Shown here piece after piece: positions 1 to 6,852 of a DNA stretch of 64,000 bases. Source of the DNA: Flavobacteriaceae bacterium NBU2973 (lineage in GTDB: Bacteria; Bacteroidota; Bacteroidia; Flavobacteriales; Flavobacteriaceae); NCBI GenBank assembly GCA_026162565.1, contig JAOEIQ010000003.1, positions 1 to 64,000 of the forward strand, given 5' to 3'. A program made the translations under genes and the position numbers. How positions within the stretch are numbered: position 1 is the stretch's first letter; every line of letters begins with the position of its first letter. The notes beneath the pieces are model-generated. The model had not been told where the DNA came from, did not search any database, and saw only the letters and a program-made list of their open reading frames with translations.

Positions 1-169
1 CTGAAGCAGAGCGTTCAGCTACTGCTACCTCACCAATGGTATACAAAATCTCTATGCCTCCTGCTGTTGCACTGGCACCTCCACTATCGATGCTGAACTT
101 GTCGATGGTTTGCGAATTAATCGATACTGTTAACATGACTAGAATCAAAATTGATATCTTATTTTTCAT
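1..169 (-). CDS. Exported protein, N-terminal fragment (cut by window edge)
   Basis: Only the first 56 codons are present; the rest lies beyond the left edge. The ATG is at 169-167. The product begins with a short basic n-region, a hydrophobic stretch and a likely cleavage after Ser-Gln (about residue 20), so it is exported. The following residues (an IDxxSID segment, then GGxEIxYTIGEVAV) resemble the N-terminus of many Flavobacteriia secreted proteins that end in a type IX sorting signal, but that end cannot be seen here. Function unknown. Confidence 0.6.
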   Translation of the reverse strand, partial: MKNKISILILVMLTVSINSQTIDKFSIDSGGASATAGGIEILYTIGEVAVAERSAS

Positions 170-301
170 CTGTATATATTTATTTATTAGTGTTTGATTA
201 AAAAAAAAGTAAACACTTTTGGCACTTTTTTTTATAAAATTATTTCTATTAGCTTAACTACAATATCACTATTGTAACAAATGATACAACATATGTCACA
301 A

Positions 302-2104
302 TTAGTTAGATTGACCATTTTCTATAGCTTCAACACGTTTTAACAAGGCTTCAAATTGGTCGCTTTGTGCTTGATTTATACTTTTTTCTTTTTTTAAAGA
401 CAGTTTTTGAGATTCTATAATTTCTTGTTGCTCTTGTATGGCTTTTATTAAAACTGGTATTAATTCTGTGTAGCTTATTCCAAGAGTTTTAGCTGCATCA
501 TCTTGTTGATTAACAATTTCACTAATAATTTGTTGTACATCTTGAGCAATGAGACCTAATGATTTTTTATTTTGTTCATTATCTTTCCAATTATAAGCTT
601 TAGGTTGTAGTTGAAGAACTTCTTTTAATCCATAAAGTAAGTCTTCAATATTAGTCTTTAATCTTATATCTGAATTTTGAGTCAGACTTCCTGCCAATGT
701 TGCATTACCTGCTTCATTAACATCAAAAACATTGCCTCCCGTACCATTGCGTACTCTAAAGTTTCCTGCCTCATTATTATCTGTATCCAACTCAATAACT
801 ACGGCGTCGTTACTGCGAATAAATAAATCAGCGCTTGGTGTGGAATCGGTAGAAATTATAGCATCATTACCTCCAATTATAATATCTGGATTATTGTCGT
901 TGGTGTTTTGAGTATAAACTCCTGCATTATCTCCCCTTAATGATGCACCAAATCCACTAGCATTGAGGACTGATATACCATTTGATTGGCTTTCAATAAG
1001 AATTCCACTCGCTCCTGAATTTACAAGTAACCCAGTAGTTGAAGAATTAATAATATGGTAACCAGATTTAAGAACCGTTAAGGCATTGCTCCTATTACTA
1101 CTGGAAGAACCATTACCTATTTCAAAAAGCGGATCTGATAGACTCCAAAGAGTGGGATTTCCACCACCTAAGTTAAACATTCCTATTGCTGTTGAGTTAT
1201 AAGCCTCAGCAGTAGTATCTTGTCCAATTGCAGTTGAAAAATCACCAGAAGCTATAGTTCCTGAGCCTAGTGCTACTGAACTCTCTCCACTTGCTTGGCT
1301 ATTACTACCCATTGCCATTGAACGCTGTCCACTTGCTTCTGTAGTAAAACCCATTGCCACGGAATTATCTCCACTTGCGTCAGTATTATTGCCTATTGCT
1401 GCAGCTGAAAATCCAGAAGCAGTAGATTGTAAACCCATTGCAAGTGCGTGATTTTGAGACGCTAGTGTTTGGAAGCCCATGGCCATTGCGCTATATTCTG
1501 ATGCTCTGTTTCCAGCACCTATTGTAGTAGCATATAGAGCTGATGCCTCACTAAAAGAACCTAGTGCTATTGAAAAATTTCCCGTAGCTCCATTGGTTGT
1601 TGAATTAACACTTGAATAACTTAAATCAACAGCACCTTCACCAATATTTCCATAATTATCAGAATTGCTTCCTATCAACCGCCAACCAATTCCATTGCCT
1701 TCGTCTATGGCTTCGAGCCCTGAAACATTTTCTGCTACTTTGGCATAAGGTACTGCTTTAAACTCTGAAGTACCCAAGTCCACCAAACCAGAGCCTGCAT
1801 CTACTTGAACGTTTAAAAAATGACTGTCATTTGTCCATTGAATGTCATTGAAATTATCAGAAGTTGCACCCTCTCCTATATTAACTAGAGTAAATCCGTT
1901 AGTGTCAGTACTAGTTGTATGAATTTCTTGATACACATTATTAGTCAATGCTGCACCTTCATATATTATAAGCTGGACACTAATTGGCGACGATGAGAGT
2001 ACATTGCCATTAGCATCTTTAATAAGTGCTTTATAATTAATACCGTTTTGTGCAAGGCAAAAAAATGTTTGTAAAAAGATTACTATAGTTAAGAGCCGCT
2101 TCAT
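302..2104 (-). CDS. Exported head-repeat protein with C-terminal S74 chaperone domain
   Basis: 600 residues. A signal peptide (cleavage near residue 19, after LAQ) is followed by an N-terminal beta domain common in Bacteroidota exported proteins. Residues about 165-315 carry tandem 14-15-residue repeats of the type A-x-G-x-x-(T/S)-x-A-S-G-x-x-S-x-A, as in YadA-type trimeric adhesin heads. At about 478-560 lies a Peptidase_S74 / intramolecular chaperone domain with S-D-x-R-L-K-x-N-I and a later GLIAQDV motif. The last 40 residues are a coiled coil. Known S74 domains trimerise a beta-helical stalk and then cleave themselves off, so I infer a trimeric surface fibre. There is no porin anchor. It appears monocistronic; a TAGTTTTG -7-like box lies at 2140-2133. 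Confidence 0.8.
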   Translation of the reverse strand: MKRLLTIVIFLQTFFCLAQNGINYKALIKDANGNVLSSSPISVQLIIYEGAALTNNVYQEIHTTSTDTNGFTLVNIGEGATSDNFNDIQWTNDSHFLNVQVDAGSGLVDLGTSEFKAVPYAKVAENVSGLEAIDEGNGIGWRLIGSNSDNYGNIGEGAVDLSYSSVNSTTNGATGNFSIALGSFSEASALYATTIGAGNRASEYSAMAMGFQTLASQNHALAMGLQSTASGFSAAAIGNNTDASGDNSVAMGFTTEASGQRSMAMGSNSQASGESSVALGSGTIASGDFSTAIGQDTTAEAYNSTAIGMFNLGGGNPTLWSLSDPLFEIGNGSSSSNRSNALTVLKSGYHIINSSTTGLLVNSGASGILIESQSNGISVLNASGFGASLRGDNAGVYTQNTNDNNPDIIIGGNDAIISTDSTPSADLFIRSNDAVVIELDTDNNEAGNFRVRNGTGGNVFDVNEAGNATLAGSLTQNSDIRLKTNIEDLLYGLKEVLQLQPKAYNWKDNEQNKKSLGLIAQDVQQIISEIVNQQDDAAKTLGISYTELIPVLIKAIQEQQEIIESQKLSLKKEKSINQAQSDQFEALLKRVEAIENGQSN

Positions 2105-2198
2105 TGTTTTGGATGTTTAAAATTCTTGTATCCAAAACTATATGAGTATAACTAAAGTGTATTACACTAATGTTTCAATTTGTATAACTATTGTTACA

Positions 2199-3392
2199 TC
2201 ATAGGTTGTTACGAATAATTTGAGCCATCTTTTTACCTCGTTCTCTAACTTCTTCCTCTGTCCAAGACATTTTAATTAGGCAGGAAATATTACGACCAAT
2301 GAAGTGGTCAGATTGAGAGAAGTCTCTTTTAGATAATTTATCTAATTCCGTTTTAATACCTTCTGATAAAGGATATAGGGATTTAGATTCTTTTAAATAC
2401 TCCCACTTACGAACATAATGCCAATTATTTTCGTAGTAATTCCAACACACGTCAATACCATTTTCTTTAAAACTTTTAGACACCTTACTAGCTATTTCAT
2501 AATCTGGTAAAAAGAAATTTAAAAAGGCATAGCTCTCCTCTCCACCTTCAGGAACAGTTCTAAATATAACTTCTGGAATACTAGATAAGACGCCTCGTAA
2601 AATAGTGTAGTTCTGCTTTTGAATGTTTAAAAATTCTGGTAACCGCTTAATCTGTGCTAAACCAACAGCAGCGTTCAACTCTGAAATTCTAAAATTATAT
2701 CCTAAAAAAGGGTGAGATTCAGCACCACGATCATGACCAATGTGATCGTGACCATGATCGCTGTAATGGTCAGCATTAGTATAATATTCTTTATTATTAG
2801 TTATAACTGCTCCTCCTTCTCCACATGTAACAGTTTTTACAAAATCGAACGAAAAACAACCAAGATCACCAATACTCCCTAGTGACTTACCTTTGTATGT
2901 ACCTCCAATGGCTTGACAGGCATCTTCAATTAAAACAAGATTATGCTTATCGGTTACTAATCGTAGAGCATCCATATCAGCCATACTTCCACACATTTGA
3001 ACAACCATAACTGCTTTAGTTTTATTAGTAATAGCAGCTTCAACAGCTTTTGGATCTAAAGTCAAAGTATCATCAATATCAACTAAAACAGGAATAGCAC
3101 CTAACATCATAATGGCCTCAAAACTTGCAACAAAAGTAAAGGTTGGCATAATAACCTCGTCACCTGCTCCAATGCCTGCAGAGGCTAAAGCAACAGAAAC
3201 TGCTGCTGTACCACTAGATACTAATTGCGCATGATTGATTTGAAATGTCTTTTCGATTTCTGCTTCTAACTCTCTTGCCTTCCAATGACCATTGCGCATA
3301 CCATCGAATCCATATCTCATTAATACACCATTATCTAGTACATCATTTACTTCTTTGCGTTCAAGATCTCCAAATAGTTCAAAACCTGGCAT
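2199..3392 (-). CDS. DegT/DnrJ/EryC1/StrS-family aminotransferase
   Basis: 397 residues, full length for the family. These PLP enzymes transaminate keto-sugars for surface polysaccharide or amino-sugar synthesis. The PLP lysine is K186, inside an FSFDFVKxxxxGEGG motif, and the family's EDACQAIG segment precedes it. Because the Lys is kept, this is an aminotransferase rather than a ColD-type dehydratase, where it is His. The GHDHxGHDRGAE segment at about residues 213-224 is typical of one subgroup. The neighbours do not identify the substrate sugar: no other glycan genes are adjacent. Confidence 0.85.
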   Translation of the reverse strand: MPGFELFGDLERKEVNDVLDNGVLMRYGFDGMRNGHWKARELEAEIEKTFQINHAQLVSSGTAAVSVALASAGIGAGDEVIMPTFTFVASFEAIMMLGAIPVLVDIDDTLTLDPKAVEAAITNKTKAVMVVQMCGSMADMDALRLVTDKHNLVLIEDACQAIGGTYKGKSLGSIGDLGCFSFDFVKTVTCGEGGAVITNNKEYYTNADHYSDHGHDHIGHDRGAESHPFLGYNFRISELNAAVGLAQIKRLPEFLNIQKQNYTILRGVLSSIPEVIFRTVPEGGEESYAFLNFFLPDYEIASKVSKSFKENGIDVCWNYYENNWHYVRKWEYLKESKSLYPLSEGIKTELDKLSKRDFSQSDHFIGRNISCLIKMSWTEEEVRERGKKMAQIIRNNL

Positions 3393-3437
3393 AATGTTTT
3401 TATTTATTTAAATTCAAATCTACAATATTAATGAGCA

Positions 3438-3471
3438 TAAAAAAAGCGTTTCAAAATAGTATTGAAACGCT
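3438..3471 (-). terminator. Rho-independent terminator of the thioredoxin-like gene
   Basis: A 10-bp perfect stem (AGCGTTTCAA / TTGAAACGCT) with a 7-nt loop is followed, on the minus strand, by a U run. It sits about 20 bp past the thioredoxin-like stop codon. Confidence 0.8.
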
Positions 3472-3490
3472 AAATATAATTTAATAATGA

Positions 3491-3961
3491 CTAGTAGTAA
3501 TTCTCAATAACGGACTCTACAAAAGCAAAATGCCTGTCTGTCTCTCTTAAAAGGGTGTAGCCATTTAAAGCTCCAATAACATTTCCTTTTGAGTCAACAG
3601 CAACTAGGTTTGGGTAACTTCCTCCTTTATTATATTGTTTAACTACTTTCTTATTTTTTGCTAGTTGTTCTGGAGTAACTATATCTTTTCGTCTGGGTAT
3701 GTCAACCTTTAAAAGAACTAATCCTTGTGCTATTTTTTCAAACTTTTCAGAGCTAAAAAAATCTGCTTTCAACATTTTACATGGTCCACACCAATCGCTC
3801 CCAGTAAAATAAATTAGTATTGGTTTTTTTACTTCAGCAGAAACTTGTTTAGCTTCATTTAAATCGGTTAACCACTTCAAATTTGATTCTTCATCATAAT
3901 ACTCTTGCGAAAATCCTTGAAAAGCTAATACTATTGAAAAAAGAAATAGATACTTTTTCAT
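3491..3961 (-). CDS. Exported thioredoxin-like protein
   Basis: 156 residues. A signal peptide (cleavage after about residue 18, FSQ) is followed by a thioredoxin fold of the Thioredoxin_7 type with a WCGPCK active site preceded by YFTGSD. It probably acts as a periplasmic disulfide reductase or redox partner; the partner is not evident. Lys in the last position of the active-site hexad is as in classical thioredoxins. It is a single gene with its own terminator. Confidence 0.85.
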   Translation of the reverse strand: MKKYLFLFSIVLAFQGFSQEYYDEESNLKWLTDLNEAKQVSAEVKKPILIYFTGSDWCGPCKMLKADFFSSEKFEKIAQGLVLLKVDIPRRKDIVTPEQLAKNKKVVKQYNKGGSYPNLVAVDSKGNVIGALNGYTLLRETDRHFAFVESVIENYY

Positions 3962-4033
3962 GTTATCTTTAAGTTGATTTGTTTCAAAAATAAAATTTTA
4001 ATCTACATAACAACTATCTTGCCATTAATTTAT

Positions 4034-4681
4034 TTACAAGTTAATAACAGAATCTGAAAGTTCTTTTCTTACTTTTTTAAAATTTGCAAACATATCATCT
4101 TCAGCACGATAACCAATTGGCATTACCAAAACTGATGATAAATCATGATCATTTAATTTTAAAACTCTATCATAATCAGTAGGACTAAACCCTTCCATTG
4201 GGCAAGCATCAATCTCCTCGATAGCACAAACAGTTAATAAATTTCCCAAAGCTAAATATGCCTGTTTTGTAGACCAATCATCTATGTTTTGCTGGTTTTT
4301 CTTTTTAAAATCTTCTATTAGAAACTCTCTAAAAGGAGTTAATATACTATCTGGTGTATTACGAATTTCCTTTACTGTATTAAAGTATTTGGTTATGTAA
4401 TCTTTGTCAATCGTATTGATAATACAAAAAACTAAAAGATGAGATGCTTGGGCTACTTGCTTTTGATCCATAGAGAATTGAACCAATTTTTTTTGCAATT
4501 TTTTATTTTTGACAACAACCAATTTAATGGGCTGCAGTCCATACGATGTAGCTGTTAGATTAAATGCTTGTTTTAATATGTCAATTTTATCATCACTAAC
4601 ATATTTACTGCTATCAAACTTTTTAGTGGCATATCGCCATTTAAGGCTATCTACAATAGTCATTTTTCCATTTTTAAACAA
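4034..4681 (-). CDS. Nitroreductase-family NAD(P)H-dependent oxidoreductase
   Basis: Up to 215 residues; the family usually starts near MTIVDSLKWRYATKKFD, so the internal ATG at 4663 (giving 209 residues) is the likelier start. The R-Y-A-T-K-x-F segment at the N-terminus and the G-L-Q-P and GNLLT segments are typical of NfsB/YdgI-like FMN enzymes that reduce nitroaromatics or quinones. The C-terminal MPIGYRAEDD segment also fits. No operon partner. The tRNA-Ser promoter begins about 90 bp upstream, facing the other way. Confidence 0.82.
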   Translation of the reverse strand: MFKNGKMTIVDSLKWRYATKKFDSSKYVSDDKIDILKQAFNLTATSYGLQPIKLVVVKNKKLQKKLVQFSMDQKQVAQASHLLVFCIINTIDKDYITKYFNTVKEIRNTPDSILTPFREFLIEDFKKKNQQNIDDWSTKQAYLALGNLLTVCAIEEIDACPMEGFSPTDYDRVLKLNDHDLSSVLVMPIGYRAEDDMFANFKKVRKELSDSVINL

Positions 4682-4773
4682 AACTAAAGTTCCGTTTAAT
4701 CAAAGCCTACAAATACAGATAGAATTATCTTATATGCTTATATTATTTTTAATATAAATTATTATCATTTATG

Positions 4774-4804
4774 TTTGATAGAACTAAAAAGCTTTCTATA
4801 TTTG
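4774..4804 (+). promoter_or_regulatory. Bacteroidota-type promoter of tRNA-Ser
   Basis: TTTG at 4774-4777, a spacer of exactly 19 nt, then TATATTTG at 4797-4804. This matches the Bacteroidota consensus TTTG-N19-TAnnTTTG at every fixed position. The tRNA begins 36 nt after the -7 box. Confidence 0.8.
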
Positions 4805-4840
4805 CATCCGCATTCAGCAAATAGCTGATGAGGCACTCAA

Positions 4841-4928
4841 GGAGAAATGGCAGAGTGGTCGAATGCGGCAGTCTTGAAAACTGTTGAGGGTCACACCTCC
4901 GGGGGTTCGAATCCCTCTTTCTCCGCCA
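4841..4928 (+). tRNA. tRNA-Ser(UGA), target of the integrative element
   Basis: Acceptor arms GGAGAAA (4841-4847) and TTTCTCC (4918-4924) pair perfectly. The discriminator G is at 4925 and an encoded CCA at 4926-4928. The anticodon loop reads CTTGAAA, giving UGA. A long variable arm is present, as expected for a class II serine tRNA, and the T arm is GGGGG-TTCGAAT-CCCTC. The last 13 bases of the gene (4914-4926) recur at 26537-26549, so the present 3' end was very probably supplied by the integrated element. Confidence 0.96.
4914..4926 (+). repeat. attL core (13-bp direct repeat, left copy)
   Basis: CCTCTTTCTCCGC at the 3' end of tRNA-Ser is repeated exactly at 26537-26549. Its place in the T arm and acceptor stem, with an outward-starting integrase 240 bp away, is the usual geometry of tRNA-targeted tyrosine-recombinase elements. 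Confidence 0.85.
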
Positions 4929-4948
4929 AGATTTATTCAAAATCGACG

Positions 4949-4987
4949 AAAGTCCTGTAAACTCAATGTTTATGGGACTTTTTATTT
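4949..4987 (+). terminator. Terminator after tRNA-Ser, supplied by the element
   Basis: A 14-bp stem (4949-4962 with 4968-4981, two G-T pairs, 5-nt loop) followed by TTTATTTT. It lies inside the element, so the insertion appears to have replaced both the tRNA 3' end and its terminator. A hairpin terminator that could be the original one sits at 26576-26608, beyond attR. Confidence 0.8.
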
Positions 4988-5027
4988 TACCCAAAACATT
5001 AAAATATGTATTAAAAACCATTCTGTT

Positions 5028-5046
5028 GGTGACCTATTAGGTGACC
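5028..5046 (+). repeat. End repeat GGTGACCTATTAGGTGACC (left copy)
   Basis: Identical to 26458-26476 near the right end. It contains two GGTGACC heptamers 12 bp apart and is nearly palindromic. Further GGTCACC sites follow at 5064-5072, inside the inverted repeat AATTAGGTCACCTAATT (5060-5076), and at 5154-5160. These are good candidates for integrase arm-type or directionality-factor binding sites. Confidence 0.65.
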
Positions 5047-5163
5047 TTTTTTAAACCTTAATTAGGTCACCTAATTGTTTATAACTGTTTATAAATCAGT
5101 ACAATATATCAATTAAAAGACCTCGAAATTTTGTAAATTAATGTATAATTAAAGGTCACCAGA

Positions 5164-6414
5164 ATGAACAAAACATTTGGATTATTATTCTACTTAAAAA
5201 AGAGTAAAGTAGATGCACAGGGCAAATGCCCTATTTACCTACGTATTACCATAGATGGTAAGCGTACAGAGATTAGTACAAAACGTACCATTGAGATTGA
5301 GAAATGGAGCGTTGAAGCCAATAAAGCTATTGGAAGAACAGAAAATATACGAGAACTAAATGCCTATTTAGATTCACTTACTACAAAAGTATATCAAAGC
5401 CAAAGAGACTTAATTCAAGATAACAAGGAGGTTACAACCGAAACCCTTAAAAACAAGTTTTTAGGTGTTGAGGAAAAACAAAGAACACTCATAACCATCT
5501 TTAATAATCACAACAAGCAAGTTGAAAAATTAGTTGGTAGAGAGTTTTCAGCAGGAACTTTAGAACGTTATAAAACAGTATGTAAGCATCTGCAAGAGTT
5601 TATGCAACATCAATACAATGTAAGTGATATACCTGTAAACAGAATAGACCACAAGTATATTACAGATTTTGAGTTCTATTTAAAAACGGTTAGAAACTGC
5701 GGACATAACAGTACAATTAAGTATATCAAGAATTTTAAAAAGATTGTACGTATTGTAATAGCAAACGATTGGATTAAAAAAGACCCATTTCTAAATTATA
5801 AAGTCCGTTTAAAAGAAGTGGAACGTCAATTTCTTTCAGAAGAAGAAATACAAACAATGCTCGAAAAAGAGTTACACACTAATAGATTAGAGCAAGTAAG
5901 AGACATTTTTATATTCTGTTGTTTTACAGGTTTAGCGTATAGCGACGTTAAGAAACTATCAAAAGATAATTTGGTATTTGGTATTGATGGAGATAAGTGG
6001 ATAAAGACAAAGCGTACTAAAACAGATACACGTAGTAACATTCCCCTACTTCCGACTGCTTTAGAGATTATAAAGAAATACGAGAACCATCCAGAGGCAG
6101 TTACAAAAGATGTATTGCTTCCTGTATTGAGCAATCAAAAGTCTAATGCCTATTTAAAAGAGATAGCAGATTTGTGTGGTATCAATAAAAACTTAACCAC
6201 CCATTTAGCTCGTCATACGTTTGCAACTACGGTAACATTGTCTAATGGTGTGCCAATGGAATCAGTTAGTAAAATGTTAGGTCATAAATCACTAAAAACA
6301 ACGCAACACTATGCTAAAATATTGGATAGAAAAGTAAGCGATGATATGGCAATTTTGAAACAAAAATTTGCTGATAAAAGTAATGTTGATGCTTCCAAAA
6401 GAATCGCTAATTAA
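5164..6414 (+). CDS. Tyrosine site-specific integrase of the element
   Basis: 416 residues with the usual Bacteroidota layout: an N-terminal arm-binding domain (1-95), a SAM-like core-binding domain (about 110-210) and a catalytic domain (220-400). Catalytic residues seen are H347 and R350 in HLARHTF, H374 in MLGHKS and the nucleophile Y383 in TQHYAKI. The usual box I Arg (TGLRxSE) is replaced: the sequence reads TGLAYSDV, as in IntDOT-like enzymes that lack Arg I. It should drive integration and excision at tRNA-Ser. The start lies 4 bp after a GGTCACC site, so the protein may repress itself. It ends in its own terminator. Confidence 0.95.
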   Translation: MNKTFGLLFYLKKSKVDAQGKCPIYLRITIDGKRTEISTKRTIEIEKWSVEANKAIGRTENIRELNAYLDSLTTKVYQSQRDLIQDNKEVTTETLKNKFLGVEEKQRTLITIFNNHNKQVEKLVGREFSAGTLERYKTVCKHLQEFMQHQYNVSDIPVNRIDHKYITDFEFYLKTVRNCGHNSTIKYIKNFKKIVRIVIANDWIKKDPFLNYKVRLKEVERQFLSEEEIQTMLEKELHTNRLEQVRDIFIFCCFTGLAYSDVKKLSKDNLVFGIDGDKWIKTKRTKTDTRSNIPLLPTALEIIKKYENHPEAVTKDVLLPVLSNQKSNAYLKEIADLCGINKNLTTHLARHTFATTVTLSNGVPMESVSKMLGHKSLKTTQHYAKILDRKVSDDMAILKQKFADKSNVDASKRIAN

Positions 6415-6446
6415 CATATATAAACAAAGAACAAAAGTATATGCTT

Positions 6447-6473
6447 AAACCCTTGATTATTCAAGGGTTTTTC
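6447..6473 (+). terminator. Terminator of the integrase gene
   Basis: A perfect 10-bp stem AAACCCTTGA / TCAAGGGTTT with a 4-nt loop runs into a short T tract, 33 bp after the integrase stop. Confidence 0.8.
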
Positions 6474-6553
6474 TGTTAAAAGATAGTGCATAAATGTTAA
6501 TAAGTTTGTTTTATGTAAAGGTCAAAATATCGTAAATTAACACAATATAAATC

Positions 6554-6567
6554 AGGTGTTTACACCT
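6554..6567. promoter_or_regulatory. Perfect 14-bp palindrome upstream of the HTH gene
   Basis: AGGTGTTTACACCT is centred about 28 bp before the ATG at 6589. It shares AGGTG with the end repeats but is a distinct site. It is a candidate operator for the helix-turn-helix protein; the role is inferred from position only. Confidence 0.4.
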
Positions 6568-6588
6568 TTTAATACGTTTTAATAAAAA

Positions 6589-6852
6589 ATGACATTTGAA
6601 GTAATTACAAAGGATGATTTAAAGACTCTTAAACAGGAAATCATCACAGAACTGAAGACAATTTTAGGAAGCCAAACAGAGCAAAAAAAGTGGTTAAAAT
6701 CAGCAGACGTACGTGAGCTATTAAATATTTCAGCAGGCACGTTGCAGAATTTACGAATCAACGGAACATTACCTTATACAAAAATGGGTAAAACTATGTA
6801 CTATGAATATGATGATGTAATCGGAATTTTAATCCAAAACAAAAGTGCATAA
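6589..6852 (+). CDS. Helix-turn-helix (HTH_17/excisionase-like) DNA-binding protein
   Basis: 87 residues. The N-terminal 30 residues are predicted helical; residues about 38-85 form a winged HTH of the HTH_17 / excisionase type (KWLKSADVRELL, then SAGTLQNLRINGTLPYTKMG and a short wing). Such proteins in Bacteroidota elements act as excision factors or replication regulators. The stop codon overlaps the next ATG (6852), so it is translationally coupled to the polymerase-like gene. A palindrome at 6554-6567 may be its operator. Confidence 0.85.
   Translation: MTFEVITKDDLKTLKQEIITELKTILGSQTEQKKWLKSADVRELLNISAGTLQNLRINGTLPYTKMGKTMYYEYDDVIGILIQNKSA

Noticed and set aside
1180-1600. Short-period repeats suggesting a CRISPR or VNTR
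   Set aside because: They are degenerate coding repeats of the head domain with no conserved DNA repeat or spacer pattern; no CRISPR array or cas gene is present in the window.
4749-5021. 90-codon open frame on the minus strand over tRNA-Ser
   Set aside because: It is the antisense of the tRNA (the typical RDSNPRR string) and has no independent support.
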